A DNA stretch of 64,000 nucleotides from assembly GCA_016711215.1 (NCBI GenBank), contig JADJTL010000005.1, positions 62,001 through 126,000 on the forward strand, given 5' to 3'. Both the position numbers and the translations under genes were made by a program. The notes under the pieces were generated by a model, which saw only the letters and a list, made by a program, of their open reading frames with translations, searched no databases and had not been told where the DNA came from. The first letter of the stretch is position 1; every line of letters begins with the position of its first letter. The DNA is from Pseudomonadota bacterium. GTDB lineage: Bacteria; Myxococcota_A; Polyangia; GCA-2747355. This document shows, piece by piece, positions 62,307 to 64,000 of the stretch.

Positions 62307-62963
62307 ATGAGCAAGTCACCACAGCACTGCGACGCCGGGCCCGAGAGCCCAAGTGCTGGACCGCGCCCCGACTCGAGGCGCGCGGTCCAGTGCCTGGCCT
62401 TCCTCCTCTTGGGATTCGCACTGACGAGCGGCTGTGCGGCCACGGAAGGACAGACGGCAACGGCCCCCAAGTCGAGCAGACCCGCGGCGATCGCTCCCAC
62501 GAGCAAGGCCAGGACGAGCGCGACCAGGTCAAGCGCGACCAGGTCAAGCGCGACCAGGTCAAGCGCGACTGCTGCTTCGCTTCCGGCGCGTGACCCCGCC
62601 TACGCGCAAAGGCGCGAGCTGCTGGGCGAGATGGGTCGGAGGCTGGTCGAGCTCCAGCGAGGGCTCGACCAGCTCTCGGCGCAGGTCCACGGCTCACGCG
62701 CTGCTGCCAAGGCCGACGCCGAGGCGAAGCTCGCGATCGTGCAGCAGCGCTGGGCTCGCGCGAGGGAGCAGCTCGACCAGGCGGCCAGGGCAAGCGAGAA
62801 CACCTGGGAGACCGCAAAGCGCGGAGTCCGGAGGTCCTACGCCGAGGTTCAGGACTCGTTCGAACAAACCCGTCAGTGGCTGAGCGACAAGCTCGAGCCC
62901 GCTTCAAAGCCACCTAGCGCGAGGCCACAGTACTCGGCCCTTGACGCCGAGAATGAGGAGTGA
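62307..62963 (+). CDS. coiled-coil lipoprotein with Ser/Ala/Thr repeat linker
   Basis: The 218-residue lipoprotein (LAFLLLGFALTSGC) has a linker encoded by a 15-base tandem repeat (62517-62566) giving ATRSSATRSSATRSSAT. A helical region follows: MGRRLVELQRGLDQLSAQVH and IVQQRWARAREQLDQAARAS. The helix pattern resembles the sll1863-like stress protein encoded two genes downstream, so the two may be related. Function unknown. Confidence 0.7.
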   Translation: MSKSPQHCDAGPESPSAGPRPDSRRAVQCLAFLLLGFALTSGCAATEGQTATAPKSSRPAAIAPTSKARTSATRSSATRSSATRSSATAASLPARDPAYAQRRELLGEMGRRLVELQRGLDQLSAQVHGSRAAAKADAEAKLAIVQQRWARAREQLDQAARASENTWETAKRGVRRSYAEVQDSFEQTRQWLSDKLEPASKPPSARPQYSALDAENEE

Positions 62964-62969
62964 CCTGCC

Positions 62970-63161
62970 ATGCCGCTGCTTCAAATCATCATTGCTCTAA
63001 TCGTCGTCGGGGTGTTGCTGTGGCTCGCCAATTCCTACATTCCGATGGACGGAAAGATTCGGAAGATTCTCAATGTCGTGGTCGTGATTGCGGTCGTTCT
63101 CTGGCTGCTCAGCGTCTTTGGCCTCTTGAGCGGCTTCTCGACGATCAGGCTCGGTCGGTAG
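62970..63161 (+). CDS. Thivi_2564-like small membrane protein
   Basis: The 63-residue protein consists of two transmembrane helices (LLQIIIALIVVGVLLWLANS and KILNVVVVIAVVLWLLSVFG) joined by YIPMDGKIR, the signature of the Thivi_2564 family. These small proteins are common in stress-response clusters. It starts 6 bases after the preceding stop. Confidence 0.85.
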   Translation: MPLLQIIIALIVVGVLLWLANSYIPMDGKIRKILNVVVVIAVVLWLLSVFGLLSGFSTIRLGR

Positions 63162-63193
63162 CGCTCCACGTGGCGCGCCCAAAGGAGACTGAA

Positions 63194-63472
63194 ATGGATA
63201 CCGCCAAAACACATATTGGCAAGATGGAAGCGCAGCTCAAACACTGGGGCTCGCGACTCGACGGGCTCGTGCTCCAGTCGCAGAAGGCGGGCACCGAGGC
63301 CAAGGACGACTATCGCAAGGCCGTGGCCGAGCTGAAGACGAAGCATCAGGCCGCGCAGGCGAGGCTCGACGAGCTGCGCACCGTCGGCTCCGACAAGTGG
63401 GACGCTTTCAAGGCCAACATGGATCGCACCTGGACCGAGTTCGAGGCCGCCTTCACGAAGCTGAAGCACTGA
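63194..63472 (+). CDS. sll1863-like stress-response coiled-coil protein
   Basis: The 92-residue charged helical protein reads MDTAKTHIGKMEAQLKHWGS, EAKDDYRKAVAELKTKHQAA and SDKWDAFKANMDRTWTEFEA, the pattern of the sll1863 stress-response family. AAAGGAGA lies 5 bases upstream of the ATG. Confidence 0.8.
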   Translation: MDTAKTHIGKMEAQLKHWGSRLDGLVLQSQKAGTEAKDDYRKAVAELKTKHQAAQARLDELRTVGSDKWDAFKANMDRTWTEFEAAFTKLKH

Positions 63473-63497
63473 GCAGCAGAACAGAGGAGGTGCAACC

Positions 63498-63650
63498 ATG
63501 TTGTGGACCATCGCCATCATCTTCATTCTGTTGTGGGCGCTTGGCTTGATTACCTCCTACACCCTCGGAGGCTTCATTCACCTGCTCTTCGTCGTGGCGA
63601 TCGTCGTGGTGCTCCTCCGGATCATTCAGGGCCGTCGAGCAACCGGCTGA
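63498..63650 (+). CDS. lmo0937-family small membrane protein
   Basis: The 50-residue protein MLWTIAIIFILLWALGLITS, YTLGGFIHLLFVVAIVVVLL and RIIQGRRATG has two membrane helices and the GG-FIHLL turn of the lmo0937 family. GAGGAGG lies 8 bases upstream of the ATG. Such proteins are typical members of envelope-stress clusters. Confidence 0.88.
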   Translation: MLWTIAIIFILLWALGLITSYTLGGFIHLLFVVAIVVVLLRIIQGRRATG

Positions 63651-63717
63651 TCGGGAGACACCGCGTTTCTAGCCAGAGGCTCGCGCGGGCTGGTTCGCGC
63701 ACCGAGGAGAACGCCTC

Positions 63718-64000
63718 ATGCAGCTCGAAAACGAGCGACGCCGGCGCGCTGCTGCCGACAACGCCGCGGGACGGGCGGGCACCGACGATGCGCGGGGCGA
63801 GCGCGCGTCGTCGGCACCGAGCCTGTGCGAAAGGCCTGCGCGCGGACCGCCCGGACGCGAGCTGCCGCGCCGAACCGAGGCTCCTCTTCCTCTGGCCTCG
63901 GCTCCAGCGCGCAAGGGCGGGTGGTGGGACGCCAACAAGGTCGGCCTGTCGCCGCCGCTGATCGAGCCCTCGCGCGGCTGGCTGATGCTCTATCACGGCG
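63718..64000 (+). CDS. partial GH130-type glycoside phosphorylase, cut by the window end
   Basis: From an ATG at 63718 the first 60 residues are Arg/Ala-rich and unrecognised. From about 63895 the frame reads KGGWWDANKVGLSPPLIEPS and RGWLMLYHG, a conserved core of GH130 phosphorylases (mannosyl-oligosaccharide type). Family members usually have about 190 residues before this core; here the 5' part seems lost or out of frame. The gene continues past the window, so completeness cannot be judged. Confidence 0.5.
   Translation, partial: MQLENERRRRAAADNAAGRAGTDDARGERASSAPSLCERPARGPPGRELPRRTEAPLPLASAPARKGGWWDANKVGLSPPLIEPSRGWLMLYHG

Overview
The window looks like chromosomal DNA of a Myxococcota (deltaproteobacterial) bacterium. 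The sequence is visibly G+C-rich. Lineage markers are a MYXO-CTERM-type sorting tail on a polysaccharide lyase (45078-49031), an AgmX/PglI-type C-terminal domain on a lipoprotein (12935-13561), a tandem pair of myxobacterial-type outer-membrane beta-barrels (35856-37687), a Cys-rich GETDVDCGG-like tag in a secreted beta-helix protein, and many lipoproteins, HEAT-repeat proteins and OmpA-type proteins. No rRNA, tRNA or CRISPR array was found.

Layout. 0-5 kb: an IS256-type transposase remnant, a small protein plus nucleotidyltransferase pair, and a beta-helix lipoprotein gene broken by a nearly pure G/C block. 5-22 kb: envelope and housekeeping genes (TPR protein, LptE-like lipoprotein, GT2 glycosyltransferase, PA14 membrane protein, OmpA-domain barrel, VanW protein, AgmX/PglI lipoprotein, PQQ/HEAT proteins, Crp-like regulator with cytidylate kinase, GH13 lipoprotein). 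22-28 kb: accessory DNA with an ISAs1 remnant fused to the 3' end of a lipocalin gene, an SDR/CPBP mini-operon, a decayed methyltransferase, greB, and several scattered GC-rich palindromic repeats. 28-45 kb: core genes (RluA-family synthase, PpiC lipoprotein, roadblock protein, smc, ftsY, outer-membrane barrels, lipB, lytic transglycosylase, dnaE). 45-53.4 kb: secreted polysaccharide lyase and hypothetical secreted proteins. 53.4-58.6 kb: the most unusual region, a dense array of about 20 REP-like units (core CCCGACCCGGGTTGAT), a captured 242-bp piece of a REP-associated tyrosine transposase (RAYT) 3' end, a rearranged IS3 element, and the full-length RAYT gene. 58.6-64 kb: a tandem-repeat block, a sigma-54 activator, a good -24/-12 promoter, and a co-directional run of envelope-stress-type genes ending in a partial GH130 gene at the window edge.

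How it fits together. The RAYT gene, its duplicated 3' end inside the repeat array, and related repeats at 22, 25, 26 and 27 kb suggest a resident REP/RAYT system in this genome. The sigma-54 activator at 58985-60734 probably drives the divergent 61-63.6 kb stress cluster. Several well-conserved genes (beta-helix, ftsY, lipB, the 49.4 kb gene, the sigma-54 activator) each carry a single-base frameshift. That pattern suggests residual indel errors in the assembly, although slippage at the G8 tract near 49650 could be biological.
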